A DNA stretch of 64,000 nt from Streptomyces termitum (lineage in GTDB: Bacteria > Actinomycetota > Actinomycetes > Streptomycetales > Streptomycetaceae). The notes below the pieces were generated by a model. That model was given only the letters and a program-made list of their open reading frames with translations. It was not told where the DNA came from and did not search any database. Position 1 is the stretch's first letter. Each line of letters begins with the position of its first letter. The stretch is taken from contig NZ_BMUL01000007.1 in NCBI RefSeq assembly GCF_014650175.1, positions 62,001 to 126,000 on the forward strand, read 5' to 3'. Shown in pieces: positions 7,114 through 15,875 of the stretch. The translations under genes and the position numbers were made by a program.

Positions 7114-8424
7114 GGCGGGCTCCGTACCGGCCGCCCGGCCCGGCGCGGGCACGCCGTCGAGCGCCGGACCGCCCTCGGCCGTCGGCTCCCCGTGGGACCG
7201 GCGGGTCATGTTCCGTACGTCCGGCACGAGCAGGACGAGGGCGGTGACGAGGGTCATCAGCGCCGCCGCGCCCCACAGCGAGGCCGTCCGGCCGAACGCG
7301 TTCTCGGCCGGTCCCGCGAGCGCGGTGGACAGCGGCAGCAGCGCGGTCGAGCCGAACCAGTCGTAGGCGGAGACCCGGGACAGCTTCTCCTCCGGGATCT
7401 CCTGGTGCATCGTCGTCATCCAGGAGACGCCGAAGATCTCCATCGCCACGCCGCTGACGAACATCACCAGCGTGAGGCCGACGGCGTGCAGCGGGACGGC
7501 GAGCGCCGCCGAGGGCAGCGCGATCGGGAAGACGCCGAGCGTGCCGACGAGGAGCATCCGGCGCGGCTTCCACCGGGTCATCAGGACCGCGCCGGCGACC
7601 GTGCCCACGCCGTACCCGGCGAGCGCGATGCCCCACGGCCGGGCCCCGCCCAGCTCGTCCCGGGCGACCAGCGGCCCGTACACCGCCTCCACCGCGCCGA
7701 TGAGGGCGACCACCACCGAGAACTGGGCGACGATCGACCAGAGCCACGGCCGGCCGATGAACTCCTGCCCCCCCTCGCGCAGGTCGGAGAGGAGGCCGCC
7801 GCCGGGCTTGCGGTCGGGGATGCCGCTGACGTCGAGGAAGGCGCGCAGCGAGCCCGCCACCGCGAACGCGGCGGCGTCGACGGCGAGCACCCAGCCGGGG
7901 CCGACGAACGCGACGAGGGCGCCGCCGAGCGCGGCGCCGCCGATGCCCGCGCCGTGCATCGCCATCCGGTAGAAGGCGAAGGCGCGGCTCGCCTGCTCGC
8001 CCGTGACGCTGGACATGAGCATGCCCTCGGCGGCCGGGTTGAAGAACGCCTGGCCGGTGCCGCAGAGACCGGTGAGGACCATCATCTGCCAGAGCTCCGC
8101 CGTCCCCGAGAGGACCAGCGCGGCGAAGACCGCCTGCGAGACGAAGTTGAGCGCGTTGGCGGCGACCATCACCCGGTGGCGGGGTATCCGGTCCGCGACC
8201 GCGCCGCCGATGAGGAGGAAGAGGACCAGGGGCAGGAAGCGCGCCATCGCCACCATCCCCACGTCGCCCGCGTCGCCCCCGGACTCGAAGACGGCCCAGG
8301 TGGTGGCGATCAGGGCGCCGTTGGCCCCGAGGCTGGTCACGATGGTCGCGGCGGTCAGCAGGACGTAGTTGCGCCCGGCCCACTCGGGGCGGGTGCGGCG
8401 GGGTGCGGCGGCGGGTCGGGTCAC
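7075..8424 (-). CDS. MFS transporter, EntS-like type
   Basis: Major facilitator superfamily exporter, 449 residues, with about 11-12 hydrophobic helices. The first helix carries LTAATIVTSLGANGALIATTWAVF and the loop after helix 2 has the family-type GGAVADRIPRHRVM. The arrangement resembles the MFS_3 group that includes the enterobactin exporter EntS and many small-molecule efflux proteins. The C-terminus (from about residue 400) is hydrophilic and Gly/Glu/Pro rich. The GTG at 8422-8424 is taken as the start because it begins directly before the first helix. It converges on the gene ending at 7113 with a 39-base overlap. Substrate unknown. Confidence 0.88.
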   Translation of the reverse strand: MTRPAAAPRRTRPEWAGRNYVLLTAATIVTSLGANGALIATTWAVFESGGDAGDVGMVAMARFLPLVLFLLIGGAVADRIPRHRVMVAANALNFVSQAVFAALVLSGTAELWQMMVLTGLCGTGQAFFNPAAEGMLMSSVTGEQASRAFAFYRMAMHGAGIGGAALGGALVAFVGPGWVLAVDAAAFAVAGSLRAFLDVSGIPDRKPGGGLLSDLREGGQEFIGRPWLWSIVAQFSVVVALIGAVEAVYGPLVARDELGGARPWGIALAGYGVGTVAGAVLMTRWKPRRMLLVGTLGVFPIALPSAALAVPLHAVGLTLVMFVSGVAMEIFGVSWMTTMHQEIPEEKLSRVSAYDWFGSTALLPLSTALAGPAENAFGRTASLWGAAALMTLVTALVLLVPDVRNMTRRSHGEPTAEGGPALDGVPAPGRAAGTEPASADAEGSLRGNG

Positions 8425-8454
8425 CCCGGGACTATCCCCGCCGCCGCCCCTTCC

Positions 8455-8606
8455 TGCCAAACCGATTAGCCGGAGGTCCGGGCCGCCGACCGGTGGGCGG
8501 GCCGGCCGGCGGCCCGGCGGGTGACCTGGACCGGAGGCCCGGACGGGTGGCCCGATGAGCGTGGCCGGGCCGGTGGCTCGGACCGGTGGTCCGGGCCGGT
8601 GGGTCA
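8455..8606. repeat. Degenerate CCGG-rich repeat tract
   Basis: About 150 bases between two same-strand genes built from imperfect copies of a GGNCCGGTGG-like unit (for example ACCGGTGG, GCCGGTGG, ACCGGTGG, GCCGGTGG near 8574-8604). No gene is seen in it. It may form multiple hairpins acting as the end of the 8604-9785 transcript. Confidence 0.4.
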
Positions 8607-9785
8607 GGAGCTGTTGCTGAGGCGGACGGTGGAGAGGATCTTCTGGATCGTCGCGTCCGGGATCTCGTCCTTCACACCGGCGGCCGTGTAGAGCACGAAG
8701 GTGGAGTAGTCGCCCTTCGCCGTGATGAAGGTGAAGGCGAGCGACTTGCCGTCGGTCTCGCACTTGTTGCGCTTCGTCACGTTCGGCGCGGTGGCGGTGG
8801 CCATGCTGCCCTTGAGGCCGGACTTCGTGGTGTACGGCTGGGCCTGGCTGATCTTGATGGACTTCTCCGGCATGTGCTGGGCGTACGCGCCCCACACCCA
8901 GGTGCCGGCCTCGCCGCGCGCCGCGGACGCGGTGTCCTTCGCGCCCTGGCCGCCCTTGGTACCGGCGCTGGCCAGGCCCCACGTCTCCGGACGGCCGTTC
9001 TTGTCCGAGTCGAAGGTGCACCACTCGCTCTTGTACTGGGTGGGGCCCGACATCGTGACGAGCGGCATGCCGTCGTTCCGCTTCTCGTCCTCGACGCCCA
9101 CGCTCATGCCGGGCTTCAGGACGTCCCACTCCGGCGGTACGTCGAAGAGGGTGCCGTACTTGGGATTGTGGACGACCTTCCAGCCCGGGATCGTCGGCTT
9201 GAAGTCCTCGCCGTCGCGCGGGTTGTCGAGGCCGGTCGAGGGTGCGCCGGACGGTTCCGGCGCGGCGGAGGCCGAGCCGGTGCCCCCGGCCGGGGGCGTG
9301 GAGGAGGTGCCGGTCGACGGCTTGCCGGCGACGGGCTCCTTGTCGTCGTTCTTGTTCAGGAGCAGGAAGCCGGTCACGCCCGCCGCGACGACCACGGCCG
9401 CCGCGGCCACGATCGCGATGAGCTTCGTCTTCTTGTTGTTGTCACCGCCGCCGCCCGGTCCCTGCGGCGGGAGCGAGCCGGGCACCTGGTACTGCGGCAC
9501 GGTCGGCTGCTGGTACGGGTTCGGCTGCGCGTATCCCTGCTGCGGGTAGCCCTGGCCCTGCCCCTGCTGGGGGTAGCCGGGCTGCGTCGGGTACCCGCCC
9601 TGCGGCGGCTGGCCCGGCTGACCGGGCTGTCCCGGCGGCGGCGGGTAGCCGCTCTGCTGCGGGAACGCCGGCTGCGTCGGCTGCTGGTACGGGTTCGGCT
9701 GCTGGTACCCCGGCTGCTGGTACGGGTTCTGGTTCTGGTCCTGCGGGTTCTGCTCGCCCCCGGGCGGCTGCTGTCCTGGCCACAT
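8604..9785 (-). CDS. Pro/Gln-rich single-pass membrane protein
   Basis: Type II-like membrane protein of 393 residues. Residues 1-115 are a low-complexity cytoplasmic tail with repeated YQQP, NPYQQP and GYPQQG units; residues 122-143 are one hydrophobic helix after a KKTK charge cluster; residues 150-190 form a Ser/Thr/Pro/Gly linker; the rest is an extracytoplasmic domain with two likely disulfide cysteines (WCTFD and NKCETD). Such proteins are common in Streptomyces and lack a defined activity. The exposed domain (PGWKVVHNPKYGTLFDVPPEW...) may bind a ligand or wall component, which is inference. Divergent from the thioesterase gene at 9883. Confidence 0.85.
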   Translation of the reverse strand: MWPGQQPPGGEQNPQDQNQNPYQQPGYQQPNPYQQPTQPAFPQQSGYPPPPGQPGQPGQPPQGGYPTQPGYPQQGQGQGYPQQGYAQPNPYQQPTVPQYQVPGSLPPQGPGGGGDNNKKTKLIAIVAAAAVVVAAGVTGFLLLNKNDDKEPVAGKPSTGTSSTPPAGGTGSASAAPEPSGAPSTGLDNPRDGEDFKPTIPGWKVVHNPKYGTLFDVPPEWDVLKPGMSVGVEDEKRNDGMPLVTMSGPTQYKSEWCTFDSDKNGRPETWGLASAGTKGGQGAKDTASAARGEAGTWVWGAYAQHMPEKSIKISQAQPYTTKSGLKGSMATATAPNVTKRNKCETDGKSLAFTFITAKGDYSTFVLYTAAGVKDEIPDATIQKILSTVRLSNSS

Positions 9786-9882
9786 GGGCCGTAACGATAG
9801 AGGGGCGGAGCCGGACGGGCCACGGCCACCCCGTCGGAACGGGTCTGGCCAAGGAATCTACTCGTGGGTAACATTTCGGTCC

Positions 9883-10341
9883 ATGAGCGCAGACCAGATG
9901 TCCGTCGGCGAGATGCTCGCCGCCACGGTGCCCATGGCCGGAACCCTCAACCTGGAGTTCCTGGAGACCACCGCCGAGCGCGCCGTCGTGCGCCTGCCCG
10001 ACCAGCCCGCCTACCACAACCACGTGGGCGGCCCGCACGCCGGAGCCATGTTTACCCTCGCCGAGTCCGCCAGCGGCGCCATCGTGCTCGCGGCCTTCGG
10101 CGACCAGCTCGGCCGCGCGGTCCCGCTGGCCGTCAACGCCGAGATCGCGTACAAGAAGCTCGCCATGGGCGTCGTCACCGCCACGGCCACCCTCGGCCGC
10201 CCCGTCGCCGACGTCGTCGCCGAACTCGACGCCGGACAGCGCCCCGAGTTCCCGGTCCGCATCGACATCACCCGCGAGGACGGCGCCGTCACCGGCGAGA
10301 TGACCGTCCTGTGGACCCTGCGCCCCAACAACCCGGCGTAA
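9883..10341 (+). CDS. PaaI/DUF4442-type hotdog thioesterase
   Basis: Small hotdog-fold protein, 152 residues. The segment HNHVGGPHAGAMFTLAESASG contains the HGG-like loop and acidic residue used by PaaI-type acyl-CoA thioesterases; VNAEIAYKKLAMGVVTATATL and the closing MTVLWTLRPN strand match the DUF4442 group. Likely hydrolyses a fatty or aromatic acyl-CoA, substrate unknown. Start ATG 9883 agrees with the N-terminus of the fold. A strong hairpin follows at 10404. Confidence 0.82.
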   Translation: MSADQMSVGEMLAATVPMAGTLNLEFLETTAERAVVRLPDQPAYHNHVGGPHAGAMFTLAESASGAIVLAAFGDQLGRAVPLAVNAEIAYKKLAMGVVTATATLGRPVADVVAELDAGQRPEFPVRIDITREDGAVTGEMTVLWTLRPNNPA

Positions 10342-10381
10342 CCCCCTCCTCCGGTCAACCCGGCGTAACCCCTCCTCCGGT
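10331..10381 (+). repeat. Tandem 24/25-base duplication over a stop codon
   Basis: ACCCGGCGTAACCCC followed by TCCTCCGGT occurs twice in tandem (10331-10355 and 10358-10381), the copies differing by one C. The first copy includes the last codons and stop of the thioesterase gene; the second repeats them just outside. Confidence 0.75.
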
Positions 10382-10403
10382 TCGTTTCCGGGACCCGTTC
10401 CCG

Positions 10404-10437
10404 CCGCCCCCGCACCCCCCTTCGGGTGCGGGGGCGG
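10404..10437 (+). terminator. Hairpin terminator after thioesterase gene
   Basis: Perfect 14-bp GC stem (10404-10417 with 10424-10437), 6-base loop containing TTC, 62 bases past the stop. Confidence 0.7.
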
Positions 10438-10578
10438 CCGCGTTCCGGGGCGGTGCCCCGGAAACGGGCGGGCCGTCGCCCACACTGCGGACAGGAGCCG
10501 GGGCGGCGCCGCCCCCGGGGCCGTATGCGTACGCCTCCGTACGCACCTGCGCCTGCGACCGTGCGAAGGAGCCGCCGC

Positions 10579-13380
10579 GTGCCCGACGAGACGACGTTCC
10601 CCGACTTCGACCCCGGCCCCGGCTCAGGTCCAGGCCCTGGCCCCGATGCTGCTCCCGGCCTCGATGCTGGTGGCTCTGGTCCCGCACCCGGTTCGTCCGG
10701 CCAGGACCCGGCGCGCGTGCGGTTCGCGCGGCCGACTCTGGCCTCTCATGCCCCTCAGTCCACCCAGGTCACTCGGACCCCCTGGACCGCCCGCGTCACC
10801 CGCGTCGCCCGTGCCCCCCGCGCCCTCCGGGCCCTCCGGGCCACCAGGTCCGCCCGCACGGCCAAGCCGTCCCGCCGGGCCCTGCTGCTCGCCCTCACCG
10901 GCGGGGGCGTCCTCGCGACCGCGACCGCGTTCGCTCGGGGCACCGCCCAGGCGGCCCCGCCCACCGCCCCGCCCGCGTCAACCGCCGCGACACCGTCACC
11001 CTCCGAGGGAATCCCGCACGGCACCCGCACCGACGCGCTCCTCGCGCGGCTCACCCTCGACGAGAAGGTCTCCCTCCTCCACGGCGCCCCCGACCCGGCC
11101 GGCCTCGGCCAGGCCGGACACGTCCCCGGCGTCCCCCGCCTCGGCATCCCGCCGCTGCGCCTCGCCGACGGCCCCGCCGGAATCCGGGTGCACCGCACCG
11201 CCACCGCGCTGCCCGCCCCGGTGATGCTCGCCGCCGCCTTCGACCCCGGCCTCGCCCGCGCCTACGGCCGCGTCCTCGGCCGGGAGGGCCGGGCCCTCGG
11301 CCAGGACGTGCTGCTCGCCCCCATGGTCAACCTGATCCGCACCCCGTACGCCGGCCGGAACTTCGAGACCTTCTCCGAGGACCCCCTCCTCAGCGCCGAC
11401 CTGGTCGCCGAACTCGTCCGGGGCGTCCAGGCCGAGGGCCTCGTCGCCACCGTCAAGCACTTTGCCCTCAACAACCAGGAACGCGACCGCGACTCCGTCG
11501 ACGCCCGCGCCACCGCGCAGACCCTGCACGAGACCGAACTGCGCGGCTTCGAGGCGGCCGTCGAAGCCGGTGCGGGCGCCGTCATGGCCGCGTACAACAA
11601 GGTGAACGGCGTCCACGCCGCCGAGAACGCCGACCTGCTCACCACCCTGCTGCGCACGCGCTGGGGCTTCGACGGCTGGGTGATGAGCGACTGGGACGCC
11701 GTCCACACCACCGCCGGCGCGCTCGCCGCGGGCCTCGACATGGAGATGCCGGGCGGCGCCCGTTACGGCGACCCGCTCCGCGAGGCGGTCCGCGCGGGCC
11801 GCGTCCCCGAGGCCGCCGTCGACCGCGCCGTGCGCCGCGTCCTCTCCGTACGCGAACGCCTCGGCCACCTCGACGCGGAGCCGCCCGCCCGGCCCGAGCG
11901 CGACGCCGCCTCCGGCGCGCGGCTCGCGCTGCGCGTCGCGACCGCCGGGGCGACCCTGCTCCGCAACGAGGCCGGGGCCCTCCCGCTCACCGGGCCCGCC
12001 GCCCGCTCGCTGGCCGTCGTCGGCCCCACCGCCGCCGTCCCCTTCGTCAGCGGCGGCGGCAGCGCGCACGTCGTGCCCGACGCAGCCGCCCGCCCCCTCG
12101 ACACCCTCCGCACTCGCGCCGGGGCACATGCCACCGTCACGTACGCGCAGGGCGAGGACCTCTTCGGCCGCCCCCTGCCGCCGCTCGCCCCCACGCTCGA
12201 CCTCGACGCGGTCCGCGTGCCGGCCGGCGCCACCTGGAGCCGTACCGCCACCCTCACCGCCGACGCGGCCGACGAGTGGACCTTCCTCGTCCACTACAGC
12301 GGCACCCGTCCCACCGTCACCCTCGACGGCGCCGAACTCTTCCCGGTCCGCGAGGGCGTCGCCGAGTACTTCGCGGGCGGCCTCCTCGCCGCCGCCCCCG
12401 ACGGCCTCGCCGTCCGCCGCGTCACCCTCCGCCTCGCCGAGGGCCCCCACGCCCTCGCCGTCACCGCGCGCGGCGGCGACGACGGACAACTCTTCCGGCT
12501 CCGCGCGGTCACCGGCGCCGACCGCGCCGCCGACCTCGCCGAGGCCGTCCGGCAGGCGCGCGCGGCCCACGCCGTCGTCCTCTTCGCCTACGAGGACGCC
12601 ACCGAGGGCCAGGACCGCACGAGCCTCGCGCTCCCCGGCCGGCAGGAGGCCCTCATCGAGGCCGTCGCCGCCGTCAACCCGCGTACGACCGTCATCCTCA
12701 ACACCTCGTCGGCCGTCACCATGCCGTGGCTGGAGCGCACCGCCGCCGTCCTCCAGATGTACTACCCGGGGCAGGAGGGCGCCGCCGCGACCACCGCCGT
12801 CCTCTTCGGCGACGCCGACCCCGGCGGGCGGCTCACCCAGACCTTCCCCGCCGCCGAGGACCGCCATCCGACCGCGGGCGACCCGCGCCGCTATCCCGGC
12901 CGCGACGGCGTCGAGGAGTACACCGAGGGCGTCCACGTCGGCCACCGCTGGTACGAGGCGGAGGGCGTCGCCCCGCTCTTCCCCTTCGGCCACGGCCTGT
13001 CGTACACGAGCTTCGCCTACGAGGACCTCACCGCCGTCCCCGCGACCGGTCCCGAGGGCGGCGCCGACATCACCTTCACCGTCCGCAACACCGGACACCG
13101 GCCAGGCACCGACGTCGCCCAGGTCTACCTCGGCCCCTCGCCCGACCTGGCCGCGCGCGGCATCGACCAGCCCCGCTCGCTGCTCGCCGGCTACCGGCGG
13201 CTCGAACTCGCCGCCGGCGAACGCCGCCGCGTCACCGTCCACCTCGCCGCCCGCACCCTCTCCTCCTGGGACACCGCCCTCGGCGACCGTGCCCTCGGCA
13301 CGGGACGGCGGCATGTGCGGGTCGGCAGGTCGGCCGCGGACCCGGGGCTGCGCACGAGCGTCGAGATCCGTTCGAAATGA
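10579..13380 (+). CDS. Exported glycoside hydrolase family 3 (beta-glucosidase type)
   Basis: Secreted GH3 enzyme of 933 residues, expected to release terminal sugars from beta-glycosides by a double-displacement mechanism. Order of domains: a 95-residue low-complexity N-region; a Tat signal with SRRALLLAL (arginines 99-100) ending in FARGTAQA; the GH3 barrel with the KHF-(A/L)NNQ block, and the nucleophile aspartate in VMSDWDAVH (about residue 371); a PA14 domain inserted in the C-terminal lobe (about 548-650, containing TFLVHYSGTRPTVTLDG); and a fibronectin-III-like end. GTG 10579 has an AAGGAG site 7 bases upstream, the best ribosome site available, although it leaves an unusually long leader before the Tat motif. 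Exact sugar specificity unknown. Confidence 0.9.
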   Translation: MPDETTFPDFDPGPGSGPGPGPDAAPGLDAGGSGPAPGSSGQDPARVRFARPTLASHAPQSTQVTRTPWTARVTRVARAPRALRALRATRSARTAKPSRRALLLALTGGGVLATATAFARGTAQAAPPTAPPASTAATPSPSEGIPHGTRTDALLARLTLDEKVSLLHGAPDPAGLGQAGHVPGVPRLGIPPLRLADGPAGIRVHRTATALPAPVMLAAAFDPGLARAYGRVLGREGRALGQDVLLAPMVNLIRTPYAGRNFETFSEDPLLSADLVAELVRGVQAEGLVATVKHFALNNQERDRDSVDARATAQTLHETELRGFEAAVEAGAGAVMAAYNKVNGVHAAENADLLTTLLRTRWGFDGWVMSDWDAVHTTAGALAAGLDMEMPGGARYGDPLREAVRAGRVPEAAVDRAVRRVLSVRERLGHLDAEPPARPERDAASGARLALRVATAGATLLRNEAGALPLTGPAARSLAVVGPTAAVPFVSGGGSAHVVPDAAARPLDTLRTRAGAHATVTYAQGEDLFGRPLPPLAPTLDLDAVRVPAGATWSRTATLTADAADEWTFLVHYSGTRPTVTLDGAELFPVREGVAEYFAGGLLAAAPDGLAVRRVTLRLAEGPHALAVTARGGDDGQLFRLRAVTGADRAADLAEAVRQARAAHAVVLFAYEDATEGQDRTSLALPGRQEALIEAVAAVNPRTTVILNTSSAVTMPWLERTAAVLQMYYPGQEGAAATTAVLFGDADPGGRLTQTFPAAEDRHPTAGDPRRYPGRDGVEEYTEGVHVGHRWYEAEGVAPLFPFGHGLSYTSFAYEDLTAVPATGPEGGADITFTVRNTGHRPGTDVAQVYLGPSPDLAARGIDQPRSLLAGYRRLELAAGERRRVTVHLAARTLSSWDTALGDRALGTGRRHVRVGRSAADPGLRTSVEIRSK

Positions 13381-13470
13381 CCCGGTAGGCTGCCCCGGCG
13401 TGCCCGACGCGGGGCACGCCACCGCAGCGGCCCGCGACCGGGGCCGTGCCGCACAACGGGAGGACCCGCG

Positions 13471-14154
13471 TTGCACGTACAGGAGTGGCTGGAGACCATC
13501 CCGGCCGTCGCCATCTACGCGCTGGTGGGGGTGGTGATCGGACTGGAGAGCCTCGGCATCCCGCTCCCCGGTGAGATCGTCCTCGTCAGCTCGGCCCTGC
13601 TCGCCTCACAGCACGGCGACATCAACCCGTACGTGCTCGGTGCCTGTGCCACCGCCGGCGCGATCATCGGCGACTCGATCGGGTACGCGATCGGCCGCAG
13701 GGGCGGACGCCCCCTGCTCGCGTGGCTGGGTGGCAAGTTCCCGAAGCACTTCAGCGAGGCGAACATCATGCTCGCCGAACGCTCCTTCCAGAAGTGGGGC
13801 ATGTGGGCGGTCTTCTTCGGCCGCTTCATCGCCCTCCTGCGGATCTTCGCCGGCCCGCTCGCGGGCGTCCTGAAGATGCCGTACTGGAAGTTCCTCATCG
13901 CCAACGTCCTCGGCGGCATCCTGTGGGCGGGCGGCACCACCGCCGTCATCTACTCCGTCGGCGTCGTCGCCGAGGCGTGGCTCAAGCGCTTCTCCTGGCT
14001 GGGCCTGGTGCTCGCGGTGCTGATCGGCGCCGGCTCCATGCTCATCATCAAGAACCGCGCGAAGAAGGCCGCCGCTGAGGCGGAGGCGGAGCGGCAGCGG
14101 GAGCACCCGGAGCGGGAGGCCGCTGCGCCGAGCGGGGCGAACGCGCCGAGCTGA
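13471..14154 (+). CDS. DedA-family membrane protein
   Basis: Polytopic membrane protein of the DedA group (VTT superfamily), linked in other bacteria to lipid-carrier or phospholipid flipping, membrane potential and cell division. Conserved features: ESLGIPLPGEIVL near residues 26-38, GDSIGYAIGRRGGR at about 70-83 and FFGRFIALLRIFAGPLAGV at about 113-131, with membrane helices around each and one more before a charged, Glu/Arg-rich tail. The TTG start at 13471 is supported by a GGGAGGA site upstream. 227 residues is normal. A nested hairpin region follows its stop. Confidence 0.9.
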   Translation: MHVQEWLETIPAVAIYALVGVVIGLESLGIPLPGEIVLVSSALLASQHGDINPYVLGACATAGAIIGDSIGYAIGRRGGRPLLAWLGGKFPKHFSEANIMLAERSFQKWGMWAVFFGRFIALLRIFAGPLAGVLKMPYWKFLIANVLGGILWAGGTTAVIYSVGVVAEAWLKRFSWLGLVLAVLIGAGSMLIIKNRAKKAAAEAEAERQREHPEREAAAPSGANAPS

Positions 14155-14182
14155 CCGCACCGGCCCCGCCGACCCGAGCGAT

Positions 14183-14276
14183 CTTGTGCGAGCGCACACA
14201 CGGAGGGCGGCACTCGGAAGTGATTCCGGGCGCCGCCCTCCGTCATGCGCGCCGCCCTCTGTGCGGTCGCACAAGG
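14183..14276. terminator. Nested hairpin between convergent genes
   Basis: Core stem CGGAGGGCGGC (14201-14211) pairs with 14232-14242, and outer arms CTTGTGCG (14183-14190) pair with 14269-14276. The outer parts also contain two copies of the TGTGCG-N2-CGCACA palindrome (14186-14199 and 14261-14274). Placed between the ends of dedA and the gamma-carbonic-anhydrase-like gene, so it can terminate both. Confidence 0.65.
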
Positions 14277-14293
14277 AGCGGCGGGGGAGGCGA

Positions 14294-14821
14294 TCAGTCC
14301 TCGTACGCCTCGGCGTGCTTCTTCGCCAGGTGCAGGTACATCTCGGCGTTGAGGCGGATGCCCGCGCGCTCCTCCTCGGTCAGCGGTCGGCGCACCTTGG
14401 CGGGGACGCCCGCGACCAGCGAACCGGGCGGCACCTCCATGCCCTGCGGCACCAGCGCCTGCGCCGCGACGAGCGAGCCCGCGCCGATCCGGGCGCCGTT
14501 GAGCACGGTCGCGCCCATGCCGACGAGCACGTCGTCCTCGATCGTGCAGCCGTGCACGGTCGCGTTGTGCCCGACCGTCACCCGGTCGCCGATCGAGACG
14601 GGAAAACCGGGGTCGACGTGGATGGTGCTGTTGTCCTGGATGTTCGAGTCCTCGCCGATGACGATCGGGCCGCAGTCGGCGCGCAGCACCACGTGGTACC
14701 AGATGTTGGCGCGGGCCCCGAGCGTCACTTCGCCGAGCACCACCGAGGTCGGGGCCGTGAACGCGGTCGGGTCGACGTGGGGCTCCTTGCCGCCGACGGC
14801 CTTGATCAACGCCTCTGCCAT
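14294..14821 (-). CDS. Gamma-carbonic anhydrase-like hexapeptide protein
   Basis: Left-handed beta-helix protein, 175 residues, of the gamma-carbonic-anhydrase/PaaY/YrdA group. The repeated (I/V)G-type hexapeptides run through residues 25-135 (VVLGEVTLGARANIW, SIGDRVTVGHNATVHGCTIEDDVLVGMG). Metal-ligand type histidines are present (STIHVD, TVGHNATVHG), so a zinc site across a trimer interface is plausible; whether it is a carbonic anhydrase or an acyl-modifying or thioesterase-accessory protein cannot be told. C-terminal LTEEERAGIRLNAEMYLHLAKKHAEAYE forms the typical helix. Confidence 0.88.
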   Translation of the reverse strand: MAEALIKAVGGKEPHVDPTAFTAPTSVVLGEVTLGARANIWYHVVLRADCGPIVIGEDSNIQDNSTIHVDPGFPVSIGDRVTVGHNATVHGCTIEDDVLVGMGATVLNGARIGAGSLVAAQALVPQGMEVPPGSLVAGVPAKVRRPLTEEERAGIRLNAEMYLHLAKKHAEAYED

Positions 14822-14967
14822 GGGGTCACTCCTGAGGTCCGTACGGCCCGTGCGGCCGTGGGGTGTCGCGCCTTCCGTCTGTCTGCCCGCACCCTATGCC
14901 GAGCCCATGACGGACATCACAGGGGACCGCACTGACCAGGCCCGACGCCGCGGACTACGGTGTCGAG

Positions 14968-15768
14968 GTGCCCAAAAACGGAAACGTGTTCTCTTCTCTG
15001 ACCGCCTGGCGGCGCAGGGCCGTCGCCCACGCCATCCAGGGCGGCTGGCGCTGGGCGCAGCAGGCGGGAGCGGTGACCGCCGAACACCCGGGGAAGCTGC
15101 GCTTCCGCCGCTTGGGCAACGGCACAAGGCTGGCCTTCCCGCAGGGCACGGTCTTCGGCGAGCCGTGGATCGAGATCGGCGAGTGCTGCATCATCGCCGA
15201 ACAGGTGACGCTGACCGCCGGCATGCTGCCGGGGTACGACCTCGGCACGGAGACGGTCCTCACCCTCGGCGACGGCGTCGTGCTCGGCCGGGGCAGCCAC
15301 GTCATCGCCGACACGACCATCACCATCGGCTCGGACACGTACTGCGGCCCGTACGTCTACATCACGTCGACCAACCACAGCTACGACGACCCGCACGAGC
15401 CCATCGGCCGCCAGTGGCCGCGTTCCGAACCGGTCTCGATCGGCCCCGGCTGCTGGCTGGGCACGGGGGCGGTCATCCTTCCGGGCGCCAGGATCGGCCG
15501 CAACGTCGTGGTCGCGGCGGGCGCCGTGGTCCGCGGCGAGGTCCCGGACCACTCGGTGGTGGCGGGCGCCCCGGCCAGGGTCGTACGCCGCTGGGAGCCC
15601 GAGCGCGGCTGGCAGCCGCCGCTCCGCACCCCCGCCCCGAAGCCCATCCCGGACGACGCCACCCCCGAACAGCTCGCGGCCCTCGCGGTCTGGGAACTCG
15701 CACAGGAAGAGACGCCCGCCCGAGCCGCAGCGACACCGGAAGAACCCGCCGGCGCGTCAACCTCCTGA
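14968..15768 (+). CDS. Left-handed beta-helix acyltransferase
   Basis: Trimeric LbetaH-type acyltransferase of the maltose/chloramphenicol acetyltransferase class, 266 residues. Conserved features: ITIGSDTYCGPYVYITSTNHSYDDP with the catalytic-type NHSY histidine, GCWLGTGAVILPGARIGRNVVVAAGAVV as the final helix coils, and PDHSVVAGAPARVVRRW. The N-terminal 60 residues are basic and may sit on membrane or on the acceptor. Start GTG 14968. The last 45 residues are Pro/Ala/Glu rich. Donor and acceptor are unknown; it is divergent from the neighbouring beta-helix gene, which belongs to a different subgroup. Confidence 0.87.
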   Translation: MPKNGNVFSSLTAWRRRAVAHAIQGGWRWAQQAGAVTAEHPGKLRFRRLGNGTRLAFPQGTVFGEPWIEIGECCIIAEQVTLTAGMLPGYDLGTETVLTLGDGVVLGRGSHVIADTTITIGSDTYCGPYVYITSTNHSYDDPHEPIGRQWPRSEPVSIGPGCWLGTGAVILPGARIGRNVVVAAGAVVRGEVPDHSVVAGAPARVVRRWEPERGWQPPLRTPAPKPIPDDATPEQLAALAVWELAQEETPARAAATPEEPAGASTS

Positions 15769-15875
15769 GACCGCCTCACCCTTCACACCGCCCACGGCGA
15801 ACAGAAAGAAGAGAAAGAAGAAGGGGTACGCCCCCGGTCCCGCTGCCCCGCTGTGTCGCCGGCGCCGCCGCGCGG

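Noticed and set aside
10996..13476. Open reading of over 800 codons on the reverse strand of the GH3 gene
   Set aside because: Composition is Gly/Glu/Ala/Val-rich as expected from the antisense of a GC-rich gene; no domain is recognisable and the forward GH3 motifs are all intact.
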